From a virus: a stretch of DNA of 27,829 nt. The translations under genes and the position numbers were made by a program. The notes below the pieces were generated by a model, which did no database searches, was not told the origin of the DNA, and saw only the letters and a program-made list of their open reading frames with translations. Location of the stretch: positions 1 through 27,829 of the IMG/VR virus record IMGVR_UViG_3300020118_000049. One strand, written 5' to 3'. The stretch's first letter is position 1. Each line of letters starts with the position of its first letter. Positions 20,150-27,829 of this stretch are shown here, piece after piece.

Positions 20150-20451
20150 TTAGATGCTCCTTGAAGGGTTATCTCACAACGGGTTTCGAGCTTGGTCAAC
20201 CGCCTGTCCAACCCAGTGTATTCCGCCCGTAAATCGCGTTCAAGTTCTGATTGGGTTTTCTGGATGGCGTCGACTTTTCCGATCAACTCGGCATGAATTT
20301 TATCTACTTTCTCCGCCACTTGATCGGGTATCTCGTCGACCTTCTTCTGGATACGTTGACCTATCCAGATCAGGAGGGATATGATGGCCCCGCCGCTCAT
20401 AACTATCATCCAAAGGAGGAACGGTATGATCTCCGATGCGTGTTCAATCAC
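20146..20451 (-). CDS. Membrane-anchored coiled-coil protein, spanin- or XhlA-like
   Basis: A 101-residue protein coupled on both sides by 4-base overlaps. Residues 9-31 (IPFLLWMIVMSGGAIISLLIWI) form one membrane span near the N-terminus, followed by a long coiled coil (RIQKKVDEIPDQVAEKVDKIHAEL to RDLRAEYTGLDRRLTKLETRCEI). That layout fits an inner-membrane spanin subunit or an XhlA-like lysis helper. No lipobox for an outer-membrane spanin was seen. The lysis-gene context supports this; the exact role is inferred. Confidence 0.65.
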   Translation of the reverse strand: MIEHASEIIPFLLWMIVMSGGAIISLLIWIGQRIQKKVDEIPDQVAEKVDKIHAELIGKVDAIQKTQSELERDLRAEYTGLDRRLTKLETRCEITLQGASK

Positions 20452-20825
20452 GAGTTTCTCCTAAATTCAAAACCAAGGCTGGCGTTAGGGCACTTCCACC
20501 CGGCATACCAACGGAACTTACTGCCCCTGTGTGAGACGAATGGCACAGGGAACCAGCCAGCAACCAGCGTGATTGCGTAATTCCAACCAGGTTCATCTGT
20601 GAACACTTTGCCGGGTTCCTTTCCGTAAGCAACATTATGTTGGTCAGCGAACCCGAGAACGTACCACATCAAATTATGAAATGGATTGCGGCCAAACCAT
20701 CTCCATTCAGACCCGTAGTACCAAAGTGGAGGAATAGGGTCGTCAAGGTTCCCTGCCCAAAACAAGGGGTTAATCTTTTGCCGAGCGAAAACCTTAAACT
20801 TAGGCTCCCAATAGGCATATTTCAT
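20448..20825 (-). CDS. Conserved phage protein of unknown function
   Basis: A 125-residue Trp/Tyr-rich protein beginning MKYAYWEPKFKVFARQK. It contains PPLWYYGSEWRWFGRNPFHNLMWYVLGF, AGWFPVPFVSHRGSKFRWYAGWKCPNASLGFEFRRN. I recall similar proteins beside tail fibre and lysis genes in many phages, without a known function. The aromatic residues could form one short membrane-associated region, but no full span is convincing. Both ends overlap neighbours by four bases. Confidence 0.65.
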   Translation of the reverse strand: MKYAYWEPKFKVFARQKINPLFWAGNLDDPIPPLWYYGSEWRWFGRNPFHNLMWYVLGFADQHNVAYGKEPGKVFTDEPGWNYAITLVAGWFPVPFVSHRGSKFRWYAGWKCPNASLGFEFRRNS

Positions 20826-21175
20826 AGCCGCCTCAACAGAACCGAAACGGCAATTGCCAAGGTCTTGATCGCATCTTGCGCCTGCACCAGATTAGTGACG
20901 TTAGCATTCACCCAAGTCTGGATTTGAGCCGGGGTCATGGCTTTGAGTGCCGCCAATTTAGCATAAGCCTTCGCATCTGCAATATCTTGGGCATCCTGCG
21001 CGGCCTGAGCGGCTGCGGCGAGTTCCACCGGGGTCGGTGGGTCAACAGGGTCAGGAGTATTCCCCGCCGCCACCCAAGCAAGATAGTCTTGGTAATCTTT
21101 ATTGGTCAAAACCGCCGGAATATAGGCTCCGTCAGCAGTTCGTACAATGACGCTTGTATTTGTTAATTTGTACAT
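20822..21175 (-). CDS. Small tail-appendage-associated protein
   Basis: A 117-residue protein. I chose ATG at 21175, two bases after the tail fibre stop, with GGAG eight bases upstream, rather than an in-frame start at 21196 inside the fibre gene. It begins MYKLTNTSVIVRTADGAYIP and continues DYQDYLAWVAAGNTPDPVDPP, the standard start of phage proteins that sit behind tail fibre genes and of tail-fibre assembly proteins. It ends with Ala-rich helices. Its likely role is chaperone or accessory of the fibre. Confidence 0.7.
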   Translation of the reverse strand: MYKLTNTSVIVRTADGAYIPAVLTNKDYQDYLAWVAAGNTPDPVDPPTPVELAAAAQAAQDAQDIADAKAYAKLAALKAMTPAQIQTWVNANVTNLVQAQDAIKTLAIAVSVLLRRL

Positions 21176-21177
21176 GA

Positions 21178-22713
21178 TCAAAGCTCCGCTGACCACTGGT
21201 TGATGCTATTGATGAGCAACGTTCCGTTACCTGCAATAAGACCAGAAGCAACAGAAACCGTGAAATATGCGCCTGATGTTGTTGGATTCGGTGAAGAAAC
21301 AGAACTAACTGCCTGCGTACCACCAGCCGCCGTCGTAAGGGAACCAAGAGTCAGCGTGGTTCCTAGCGTCGGGGTTGTCCGCATGGTCACAGGGAAAGTG
21401 CTGACTATCAAGGCACTTGTTGTGCTGATTGCATGTCCAGAGTACTGCGCATTGGCAAGACAGTAGTATCGTTCGCATAAACTCAGTTCCACGCCGACAG
21501 GGCGTTGCTCGAACGGAGTAGCTGTCGCGCCCTGTTCAATCTGAACCTTGCCGAGCGTTCCCGCGTTGAACTCAATCGACATGACCGTTCCGGCGGTCTG
21601 ACCCACGATGAGCATCGGACTTGTTACGAATGACCCAGAAGGAGTAGCGCTGTTGATGCCAGCCCTAGCCTGCGCCGTTCCGGTCCACGAGAGGACATAG
21701 CTTCCGCCGGAAACATTCTTATCCTCTACGACTTGGATCAGCGTCTTGGCTGCGGCAATAGTGATCGTAGTGGAGTTGGGCAACTGTGTGAATGAGTAAT
21801 CCCCGCCCGACGCCCCGGCCTTCCACCGGTCGTGTCCGTAGATTCCTGCAGCCAGAGTTGCTGCTGACACGTACGTTCGTTGATTGATGCGGAAATCGCC
21901 GTTGAAGATGATGTTGCGAATACAGAAAGCCGATGTGCTCGGGCCACTGGTAGCCTCAACCGTATTAGGTCCAGCAGCAAGGAGGGTTTTGTTAGTAAGT
22001 ACTTCTGCTCCCGCCAACGAGGCAAAATCGGCATTGGTAAGTGCCGTATTGAACTGGGCTAGCGTTCCGGTAACACTATTACTGCCCAAGTCAATTGACT
22101 TGTTGCTCAGGGTAGCCGTACCGCTGGGGAGCACTTGTTCTGGGACAGAGGGGGTATCTGCTCTCAGCAACGCCACGTTCACCGCAGAAAGGCCGCTGTC
22201 GAGGGCACCCGAGTCCAGCGACACCACTACTGTGGTCAAGCTGGTGAACGCGGAAGATACCACGTACCCATAGACAGTGCCAGCCGACACCGAGGCCTGA
22301 ATCCGCCTGTTGACATGAAAGGTAGAGGTCAAGTTGCCGGGGACAGTAAAGGTGGTGGCGTTGACGAAGGTGGGGGTTGCCCCCGAACCCGTCCATTCCG
22401 AGGAGGACACAGTGACGTCATTGACCCCAGACACATTGTCGTAAGTGTATCCAATCACATTGTTGTTGGAATCCTCAGTGACGAACTTGTACTTCTGCCC
22501 AGACTGAAGCCAAATCTCATTCGGCACCCGGCCAGCGGAATCAAGAATGACCGGGTTGGGGTTCTGGACGGACTGCAAGCTGTCCGTCCAAGTAGCAGCC
22601 GGGGTGGTACTACCAGCAAGGAACGTGAGTATCTTGCCTCCGGCCAGCACCCGCCCTTGATTGTCGAACAACTGGGAACCGGCCCCGAACAAGGGAGAAA
22701 GGAATGCGCTCAT
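21178..22713 (-). CDS. Tail fibre / receptor-binding protein
   Basis: A 511-residue protein, GAGGTGG before ATG. Residues 1-95 (LSPLFGAGSQLFDNQGRVLAGGKILTF, SAGRVPNEIWL) form the conserved N-terminal domain that attaches phage appendages. The middle is Thr/Ser/Val-rich and repetitive (TLSNKSIDLGSNSVTG, LTNKTLLAAGPNTVEA), typical of fibrous trimer segments. From about 265, FNGDFRINQRTYVSAATLAAGIYGHDRW to KVQIEQGATATPFEQRPVGVELSLCERYY is a carbohydrate-binding-like beta-sandwich common in phage tail proteins. It should bind the host surface; no depolymerase motif is seen. Confidence 0.85.
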   Translation of the reverse strand: MSAFLSPLFGAGSQLFDNQGRVLAGGKILTFLAGSTTPAATWTDSLQSVQNPNPVILDSAGRVPNEIWLQSGQKYKFVTEDSNNNVIGYTYDNVSGVNDVTVSSSEWTGSGATPTFVNATTFTVPGNLTSTFHVNRRIQASVSAGTVYGYVVSSAFTSLTTVVVSLDSGALDSGLSAVNVALLRADTPSVPEQVLPSGTATLSNKSIDLGSNSVTGTLAQFNTALTNADFASLAGAEVLTNKTLLAAGPNTVEATSGPSTSAFCIRNIIFNGDFRINQRTYVSAATLAAGIYGHDRWKAGASGGDYSFTQLPNSTTITIAAAKTLIQVVEDKNVSGGSYVLSWTGTAQARAGINSATPSGSFVTSPMLIVGQTAGTVMSIEFNAGTLGKVQIEQGATATPFEQRPVGVELSLCERYYCLANAQYSGHAISTTSALIVSTFPVTMRTTPTLGTTLTLGSLTTAAGGTQAVSSVSSPNPTTSGAYFTVSVASGLIAGNGTLLINSINQWSAEL

Positions 22714-24041
22714 TTGCCCACCTCAAAGTTAACATGGGTTGCGTACCCCATTTCATGCAATTTTGGTAATGTCTCTTCCAGTTTCTCCCCGATATCGTCC
22801 CTGAGTATCGGGTTGGCCAAGTGAAGTTGCTTTGCTGTTTTGTAAGCCCTGCCAGTTGCCTGCTTGACGTCTTTGCCAAACCCTGTGATCACCAGAGCGT
22901 AATCCCCCGAGGTATTCCAGATTGGGCGGTTGACTGTCTTTTCTCCGTCGTGATCTGGCATGACGTCGATTTTGATCGACTGCGGGTGGAGGTGCTTCTT
23001 GTTGCCTCTAGTGACTCCGTAAATGGGGAAATCCGAGAGTTCTTCGATTTCTTTGTTACCGTGCGGAAAATCACCATGGGCCAGTACTAGGCAACAGCCT
23101 ATGTCCTCTTTGAAAGTCGTTGTGTCTTTGCCGTCGAGGGCATCCTTCATCCAGCTTATCGGATCGCCCTCTGTGGCCCCAAGCATCATGTTGGCGATAG
23201 GCCAGCCGAATCGGCAGGTGAATTCTGTTGGCCACGGGTTGCCTGATTCGTCGACCATGAACCCGATGGCAATGTCTCCGGTGTGGCCGAGCCGTACCAA
23301 CTCACTTTCAAGTTTGCCGAGAGTTTCATCCCCAATTTTGGATTCAGGGGTGAAATAAGCGATAGTTCCCATTTCACCCGTATTTGGACCATAATTGCTA
23401 CTCATAAGTTTCTTGTGTTCGAACGATTCGTTAAACTGGCCGACGAAACCTTTAGTGCCCATAAATCTGCTGACGCCAAGCTCGATGCCGGATATGAACT
23501 GCTGCAGCATTACCTCGCCCTTAGGCATCTGGCCCTGCTTTATAATCTTGTCCATCCAGTTGATCATGTCAGCGGCGTGTTTGGAAACGTAGGTAAGAGC
23601 TTTATCTTCGTTGTCGCCTAATGTCTTGAAGACCCAGTGGCCGTCCGTCTTTTCAACGTGTTTCTTGGCGTCGGCCATGGTTTTGAAAGTCTCATAGGGG
23701 GCGGCTTCAATGCCGACCTTTTCCATGATCTTCATACCATCTTTGCGACTGATTTCCAGATTGGCGGAGGCAACAGATGGGCCGAAAACCGGAAATCCCC
23801 TCTTCCGGAACGCTTCCAACTTGTCCACGTATTTGTCGTTGGAAGTGGAAATTATTAGGTCTGCCCATTTGACGCTGGGCACCCAGTTGTCGACCTTTTC
23901 AATCCCTTTGAAACCGTCGCCTGTCGCTTTGTTAATGGATGGTTTGTTATCAAGGAACCAACGCACTTGATGGCCAGCCTCCACAGCCCTCCAAGCAAAG
24001 GAAAGGCCAACGCCGTCAGTATCCACAATAAGAAGCTTCAT
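22710..24041 (-). CDS. PurD-like ATP-grasp enzyme
   Basis: A 443-residue protein with AGGG before ATG and a 4-base overlap with the fibre gene. It resembles phosphoribosylamine-glycine ligase (PurD): N-terminal MKLLIVDTDGVG, FGPSVASANLEISRK (about 86-100), FKTLGDN (Lys139), QQFISGIELGVSRF (Glu187), and YGPNTGEMGT (217-226), one of the most characteristic PurD strings. However, the PurD metal-site segment EFNxRFGDPE reads EFTCRFGWP here (Thr275, Trp280), so the Asn and the Asp-Pro-Glu are lost. Known PurD makes glycinamide ribonucleotide. The changed residues and the position in a structural operon suggest a different substrate, possibly a peptide or small-molecule ligation. Confidence 0.75.
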   Translation of the reverse strand: MKLLIVDTDGVGLSFAWRAVEAGHQVRWFLDNKPSINKATGDGFKGIEKVDNWVPSVKWADLIISTSNDKYVDKLEAFRKRGFPVFGPSVASANLEISRKDGMKIMEKVGIEAAPYETFKTMADAKKHVEKTDGHWVFKTLGDNEDKALTYVSKHAADMINWMDKIIKQGQMPKGEVMLQQFISGIELGVSRFMGTKGFVGQFNESFEHKKLMSSNYGPNTGEMGTIAYFTPESKIGDETLGKLESELVRLGHTGDIAIGFMVDESGNPWPTEFTCRFGWPIANMMLGATEGDPISWMKDALDGKDTTTFKEDIGCCLVLAHGDFPHGNKEIEELSDFPIYGVTRGNKKHLHPQSIKIDVMPDHDGEKTVNRPIWNTSGDYALVITGFGKDVKQATGRAYKTAKQLHLANPILRDDIGEKLEETLPKLHEMGYATHVNFEVGK

Positions 24042-24046
24042 TTACC

Positions 24047-25018
24047 CTATTCCTTTTTACTTAATGGGGCGCCTATCCCGGCAGATAATAAGTACCCAAC
24101 ATCGTCGGTTTTCTTCGGATCAAAATTGGCTTCGAACAATCTAACATCCTTGGGATGGAATATGGCAAATGACGGGTTTATGGTAACGTTTGATTCTAGC
24201 GGTTGGTTTTGAAAAGCACCAGACGCCGGGATGTGGCTTATGAAGAAATCTCTTGGCCTATTAAGGTCGGCGGAATCTTTCCCTTTCGACGACATCTCCA
24301 CATCGTTGGGATATAAAGCCCCTGTGCTTCCCGATTCTTGCAATTTACCTTTTTGTCCCCTACCGAGGTTATTTATTTTAGTGTCGGTAACTCTGGCCGG
24401 ATTATTCACTCTAGCCACCACCAACTTGATGTCTTCCCCGTCACGGCCATAATTAGCCTCATAGAAGGATTTCCTATGAATAGCCTGTCCGGAGTTGGGA
24501 GTAGGGTCTATGTGAAAAGCCGCTTTTTCTCCGGTCTTATTGAATTTGTTGGGGAGATCTTTGCTAAAGTCCCCATAATGCCACCCGACTAAATTATATC
24601 CTTGCTCGGACGCCCTATCCATCCTCTTAATTTCATCCTCGGTCAAATCCCTGCGCAACATTCTTTTTGCTTGATCCTGTAAGGGAACCGACCCGGCGTT
24701 CCTGCTGTCGTCTACCAGAATTTTAACCGCTCCCTCTTGGGCGGCTCTGCCCACTTTAGGGGCCAGCCCCTCTTCAAGTAAAGACATTGCCGCTTTTCCG
24801 GCCATTCTCGCGGCTCCGGACCATTGCCGAGGGCTGGCGATCTCCAAAGGGGTGGGAACATACTCCAGCCCTTCTTCTTTGTCGGTTCGAGCATCCGGTA
24901 GCTTATAACCATCTGTATTCCTAGACGCCACTGAATTCGACAACCGGCTGTCCCGAACCATTCTTTCTTGGGGGTGCCCCTTGGGAATAACTTGGGACAC
25001 GGCGTCCAACCAGTCCAT
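24047..25018 (-). CDS. Putative virion-associated ADP-ribosyltransferase-like protein
   Basis: A 323-residue protein coupled to the gene before by TAATG. The N-terminal 135 residues are flexible and helical. From about 141 the sequence YNLVGWHYGDF, then KAAFHIDPTPNSGQAIHRKSFYEAN, resembles the start of ART-PolyVal-type domains (HGT..F..., followed by a ...FHI... strand). The end, NPSFAIFHPKDVRLFEANFD (281-300), matches the phage pattern in which a beta strand is followed by R-x-x-x-A-x-F-D-P. In other phages such domains are injected with DNA and modify host proteins. The catalytic residues cannot be fixed by eye, so the call is tentative. Its place among ejection proteins supports packaging in the virion. 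Confidence 0.45.
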   Translation of the reverse strand: MDWLDAVSQVIPKGHPQERMVRDSRLSNSVASRNTDGYKLPDARTDKEEGLEYVPTPLEIASPRQWSGAARMAGKAAMSLLEEGLAPKVGRAAQEGAVKILVDDSRNAGSVPLQDQAKRMLRRDLTEDEIKRMDRASEQGYNLVGWHYGDFSKDLPNKFNKTGEKAAFHIDPTPNSGQAIHRKSFYEANYGRDGEDIKLVVARVNNPARVTDTKINNLGRGQKGKLQESGSTGALYPNDVEMSSKGKDSADLNRPRDFFISHIPASGAFQNQPLESNVTINPSFAIFHPKDVRLFEANFDPKKTDDVGYLLSAGIGAPLSKKE

Positions 25019-26976
25019 TATTTAGGCTCCTTGGTCAGCTTGCGAGGGATGCCGTCCGGTCCCAAGAATATGTCGCCCACTTTTAACTTACCCGAGGCGA
25101 AAGCCTTTTTCAACGCCGCTTCGCTGTCAATCTTTGGGGAGGACTTTTCCGGGATATGCACCTGTTTGCTGGGGCCGACTGGCGGCAAGACCGAGCTACC
25201 GGGAATGCCGTCCCGAAGGGAAATCGTGCCCATTCTCGGCATTTCCGGAGTGTGTCTGCGGACCTCGATAGCGTCCGGTTCGGGGGCAGTGGGGGTGGCA
25301 TCCGGAGGCATTTCGGCTGCGCGGGGCTGGGCTTTCGGCGGCTCGGCAGGTATCGGGGCCGAGGCGGCGGTCTTTTCTGGTAACGATCTCTCTATTACCT
25401 TTCTGGCGACAGACGGGCCCAACTTGTTGTACAGCCCAGCAACACCGGCACCTATGCCCGCAGCGGTAGGGCTGACAGAAGCAACAGCACCAGCCGCGCC
25501 GACTTTCCCGGCAGTAGCCAATTTGCCAAGCGCCCTGAAAGCAGTGTTGGTGTCGGAGGCCAATTGGCCTGAAACGTCGGCAATGTCGCCTAGAACACCG
25601 GCTTTACCGGTGGCCACAAGATCTTTGCCCTGAGAAGTAGCGGTAATCAGCCCCCTGATGGCATCGGGGTCGATCCCGGAACGTTCTGACTTGGCCACTA
25701 ACGGTTTCAGTGTCTGGGCGATGGCGTATTGCTTCCGGGCCTGATCGAACTCAGCCCGTCCAGTGTCAGTTAGGGTTTCCCGAACATGATCAAGAATACC
25801 GTCCCGCAAGTCCAACAAGTGATCTAGCGCTTGAACAGTGGCTGGGTTAGCCTTGGCGTTCCGCATCTTACCCGACAGAGAAGAATTGAAATCCTTCAGA
25901 TCGTCCCCGGAAATGACCCCATCATTGTCTTTGGCGATGCGTTCCAAATCGTCCGTCACTTGCTTGACGGTCCGGCGAACGTCTTTCGTGGAACCCCTCA
26001 TGTTGTCTGTGATGTCGGCGATTACCGGGGCAATGGCTTCGAACGGCATATCAGTGCCGCTAAAAGCGTCGCCAATCTTCTTGCCGCTGGTCAATCTGGC
26101 CTTATTCCATACGTCGCGGGTCAATAGGTCCTTTGATACGTCGCCGCCAATAGCGTCGATCATCGTTTTGTTCAAAGCAACTTTGTTGGCCTTCTTGGTA
26201 CTGGCGACGGGGACAGAATTCAAGATTTCCCCGACAGTCTTCACACCTTCACTGTGATATATGTCGTGAAGGTTGGGTGTGACCCCCATTTCCATGCCCT
26301 TCTGGGCTATGGCAGCGTCTTCGGCAGAAATCTTCGGCAGCACTCTGGCGACTCCGCTGGAGGCAAGGTCACCTGCCTTGGCTGCCGCCACGCGACCGCC
26401 TTTAAACCCGGCCAGAGACATTCCAGCATCAACCACGCCTTCCCCGATGGATTCGCCAGCAATGCGGCCCTTCTCGCCATTGACCGCCTCGCCAATAGCG
26501 CCGCCCACGTAACCCCCGGCTTTTTTGGGGGCTTCCATGACCGGGGCCAGAAGCTCTGAGGTAAGCTTTCCGCCAACAGTCTTCGGGGAATAGGTGAGGG
26601 CCGACTGAGTGCCTTTTACGGTTTCGGCCCCCTTTCTGGTTGCTTCGTCGAAATCTTCTCCGGCGACGAGGCCGTATCCGGTTCGGGCCAGCCCGGCAAT
26701 ACCAGCAACAGGCTGGGCGGCAATACTGGTGGCCATGGAAAGCGGAGTTTCGGTCACCGCACCGGCAACGGCCTTGGCCATAGAAGGGGCGTCCTTGCCA
26801 GCTTCCTTTGCTAAACTTCTGATAGTGTCTGGAGTCTTGGGTTTAGGCGGAGAGTATTCAGAAGAGTCGTGAGACATCTCCTGCTTATGTAAATCGGCCA
26901 GCCGCTGCGCTCCCTCGAAATCGCCGCTCTCGTGGGCCGTCCTTATTGCATCCAACCACTGCGATTCGTCGGCCAT
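25018..26976 (-). CDS. Large internal/ejection protein
   Basis: A 652-residue protein coupled on both sides by TAATG overlaps. It starts MADESQWLDAIRTAHESGD, an amphipathic module (compare MDWLDAVSQV in the next gene). About 50-215 is Ala/Gly-rich with membrane-like stretches (AVAGAVTETPLSMATSIAAQPVAG; GGYVGGAIGEAVNG). The centre is helical (VKQVTDDLERIAKD). About 480-515 is again small-residue hydrophobic (GKVGAAGAVASVSPTAAGIGAGV). Residues 525-620 are Pro-rich, and the end is SGKLKVGDIFLGPDGIPRK. This composition is typical of podovirus pilot/ejection proteins that cross the host envelope. No enzyme domain seen. Confidence 0.7.
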   Translation of the reverse strand: MADESQWLDAIRTAHESGDFEGAQRLADLHKQEMSHDSSEYSPPKPKTPDTIRSLAKEAGKDAPSMAKAVAGAVTETPLSMATSIAAQPVAGIAGLARTGYGLVAGEDFDEATRKGAETVKGTQSALTYSPKTVGGKLTSELLAPVMEAPKKAGGYVGGAIGEAVNGEKGRIAGESIGEGVVDAGMSLAGFKGGRVAAAKAGDLASSGVARVLPKISAEDAAIAQKGMEMGVTPNLHDIYHSEGVKTVGEILNSVPVASTKKANKVALNKTMIDAIGGDVSKDLLTRDVWNKARLTSGKKIGDAFSGTDMPFEAIAPVIADITDNMRGSTKDVRRTVKQVTDDLERIAKDNDGVISGDDLKDFNSSLSGKMRNAKANPATVQALDHLLDLRDGILDHVRETLTDTGRAEFDQARKQYAIAQTLKPLVAKSERSGIDPDAIRGLITATSQGKDLVATGKAGVLGDIADVSGQLASDTNTAFRALGKLATAGKVGAAGAVASVSPTAAGIGAGVAGLYNKLGPSVARKVIERSLPEKTAASAPIPAEPPKAQPRAAEMPPDATPTAPEPDAIEVRRHTPEMPRMGTISLRDGIPGSSVLPPVGPSKQVHIPEKSSPKIDSEAALKKAFASGKLKVGDIFLGPDGIPRKLTKEPK

Positions 26977-27829
26977 TACTTTATCCCGTATTTGGCTTTT
27001 AGTTCAGCGTCGGTAAGTTTCTTCGATTCCGGGGCGTCGGCTTTGATGCCCAATTCTTTCTTGAGGGCGTCTATGTTCCGACGAGCCTCATTAGATTTCT
27101 GGGTGTCACCGGAGGCCTGAGCCTGAGCCAGTGCGGCCTGAGCCTGAGCCATTTCTTGTTTCAGAATGGAAACTCGGTCAGTATCCCTTCCGGCCTGCGT
27201 CTCCCCGGATACCTTGGGGAAACTAGAGGGCGACGAGGAAGTGGCTGCCGGTGAGGGTGTCGCTGTTGGCGCTATCCCCCTTTCGACGAACTTGTTTTCC
27301 TTGCCGCCCAACTTCTTGCGAGCCCTCTCGGAACCTTCCAGATTGATTTCAACTTCCTTCTGGACTTGATCAAGGGCAGAAGCATATGCTTCAGCAGAAT
27401 CAGCCACTTTCAGCAGTTCCATGGCGTGGTTCAGGGAAGTTACGTTAGCGCCGCCTCGCGAAATGACCTGTTGGAATTCGTTGGCGATAGACTGGTTGGC
27501 AACCCTGAGCTTTTTGAGGTTCGGGTCGGAGATGCTTTCTTGGCCCATCTGCATCAATTGATTGAATGGGACGAAAGAGGATCTCGGAACAGCGGCAGAA
27601 GCTTCCTTGGCCAACTTGATCAGACCCGGCATGGTTTCCTCGACAGAAATCATAGAACCATACCTATGGCCAGCAGTATTGGCAGCAGCAAGGTCGAATT
27701 TCTGCGCCGCCCTACCGCTGACCACATCGTCGGGAGTGATTCCGTAGTCATCAGCGGCCCACTGGATGACTTTCTGTTGAACCATCTTGTCTTGGCCGCG
27801 AAGGGAACTCGGGTTCAACAGCCATTGCT
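26976..27829 (-). CDS. C-terminal part of a large virion protein, 5' end outside window
   Basis: The frame is open to the right edge: before a possible TTG at 27818 the codons read on as QWLL, so the true start lies beyond the window. About 284 residues are visible. LNPSSLRGQDKMVQ, AAANTAGHRYGSMISVEETMPGLIKLAKEASAAVP and SRGGANVTSLNHAMELL are patterns I recall from internal virion proteins, where they can follow a lytic transglycosylase domain (not visible here). A Pro/Ser-rich linker (TATPSPAATSSSPSS) leads to a coiled coil (ILKQEMAQAQAALAQAQ) and a C-terminal LTDAELKAKYGIK. Likely an ejection protein acting with the neighbour at 25018. Confidence 0.7.
   Translation of the reverse strand, partial: QWLLNPSSLRGQDKMVQQKVIQWAADDYGITPDDVVSGRAAQKFDLAAANTAGHRYGSMISVEETMPGLIKLAKEASAAVPRSSFVPFNQLMQMGQESISDPNLKKLRVANQSIANEFQQVISRGGANVTSLNHAMELLKVADSAEAYASALDQVQKEVEINLEGSERARKKLGGKENKFVERGIAPTATPSPAATSSSPSSFPKVSGETQAGRDTDRVSILKQEMAQAQAALAQAQASGDTQKSNEARRNIDALKKELGIKADAPESKKLTDAELKAKYGIK

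Noticed and set aside
22135-22824. Rightward open frame opposite the tail fibre gene
   Set aside because: The leftward frame has the standard fibre N-terminus, a ribosome-binding site and overlaps with both neighbours.
22710-24041. Treating the PurD-like gene as part of the Z pathway
   Set aside because: PurD makes an early purine intermediate not specific to Z, the metal-site residues are changed, and it lies in a different operon; kept as a separate finding.
26976-27818. TTG at 27818 as the true start of the last gene
   Set aside because: The frame stays open to the window edge and the sequence before it continues as a plausible protein (QWLL); there is no ribosome-binding site.

Overview
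The window looks like part of a lytic, short-tailed (podovirus-like) bacteriophage of a Gram-negative host. The reasons are dense overlapping small genes, a family-A DNA polymerase, phage-type primase-helicase, a tail appendage protein with probable DNA-ejection proteins behind it, and a holin with membrane/coiled-coil partners. Promoters are of host sigma-70 type. The host cannot be named from the sequence.

Layout. From the left edge to about 19.2 kb all genes read rightward: a pentapeptide-repeat protein (5' end cut off), a block of small unknown proteins (510-2370), an Ala/Lys/Glu-tailed protein behind the best promoter (2474-2941), a SNF2-type helicase (3512-5116), a nucleotidyltransferase-fold protein, and small conserved phage proteins. 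The replication block follows: DNA polymerase (9100-10923), Prim-Pol/helicase (10920-13145), then purZ, an HNH-mazZ fusion, datZ, a VRR-NUC nuclease and a DUF6378-like protein. After that come two tiny membrane proteins and an AT-richer cassette of coiled-coil proteins (16902-18638). From 19166 to the right edge all genes read leftward: holin, DUF5675-like protein, membrane/coiled-coil protein, small appendage proteins, tail fibre, a PurD-like ATP-grasp enzyme, a possible ADP-ribosyltransferase-like protein, and two probable ejection proteins, the last cut by the window edge. The two halves converge with an 80-base overlap at 19166-19245.

Central interpretation. purZ, a MazG/MazZ domain, datZ and a DpoZ-like polymerase lie together, so the phage probably replaces adenine with 2-aminoadenine (base Z). 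PurZ would condense dGMP with aspartate, the host PurB would release dZMP, MazZ would make dGMP from dGTP, DatZ would remove dATP, and the polymerase would copy with dZTP. PurZ carries the diagnostic Ser in place of PurA's catalytic Asp. Odd points are the in-frame HNH domain on MazZ, a polymerase motif B lacking several canonical residues, and a PurD relative in the structural operon.

Regulation and mobility. Five promoters share a near-consensus -35, a 17-base spacer and an extended TGn -10. Two of them, ahead of purZ and ahead of the small membrane genes, are near-duplicates. Five HNH endonuclease domains are scattered through the rightward genes, each next to or fused with another gene. 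No tRNA, rRNA, CRISPR array, insertion sequence, integrase or repressor was seen, and no stretch over 300 bases lacks a gene.
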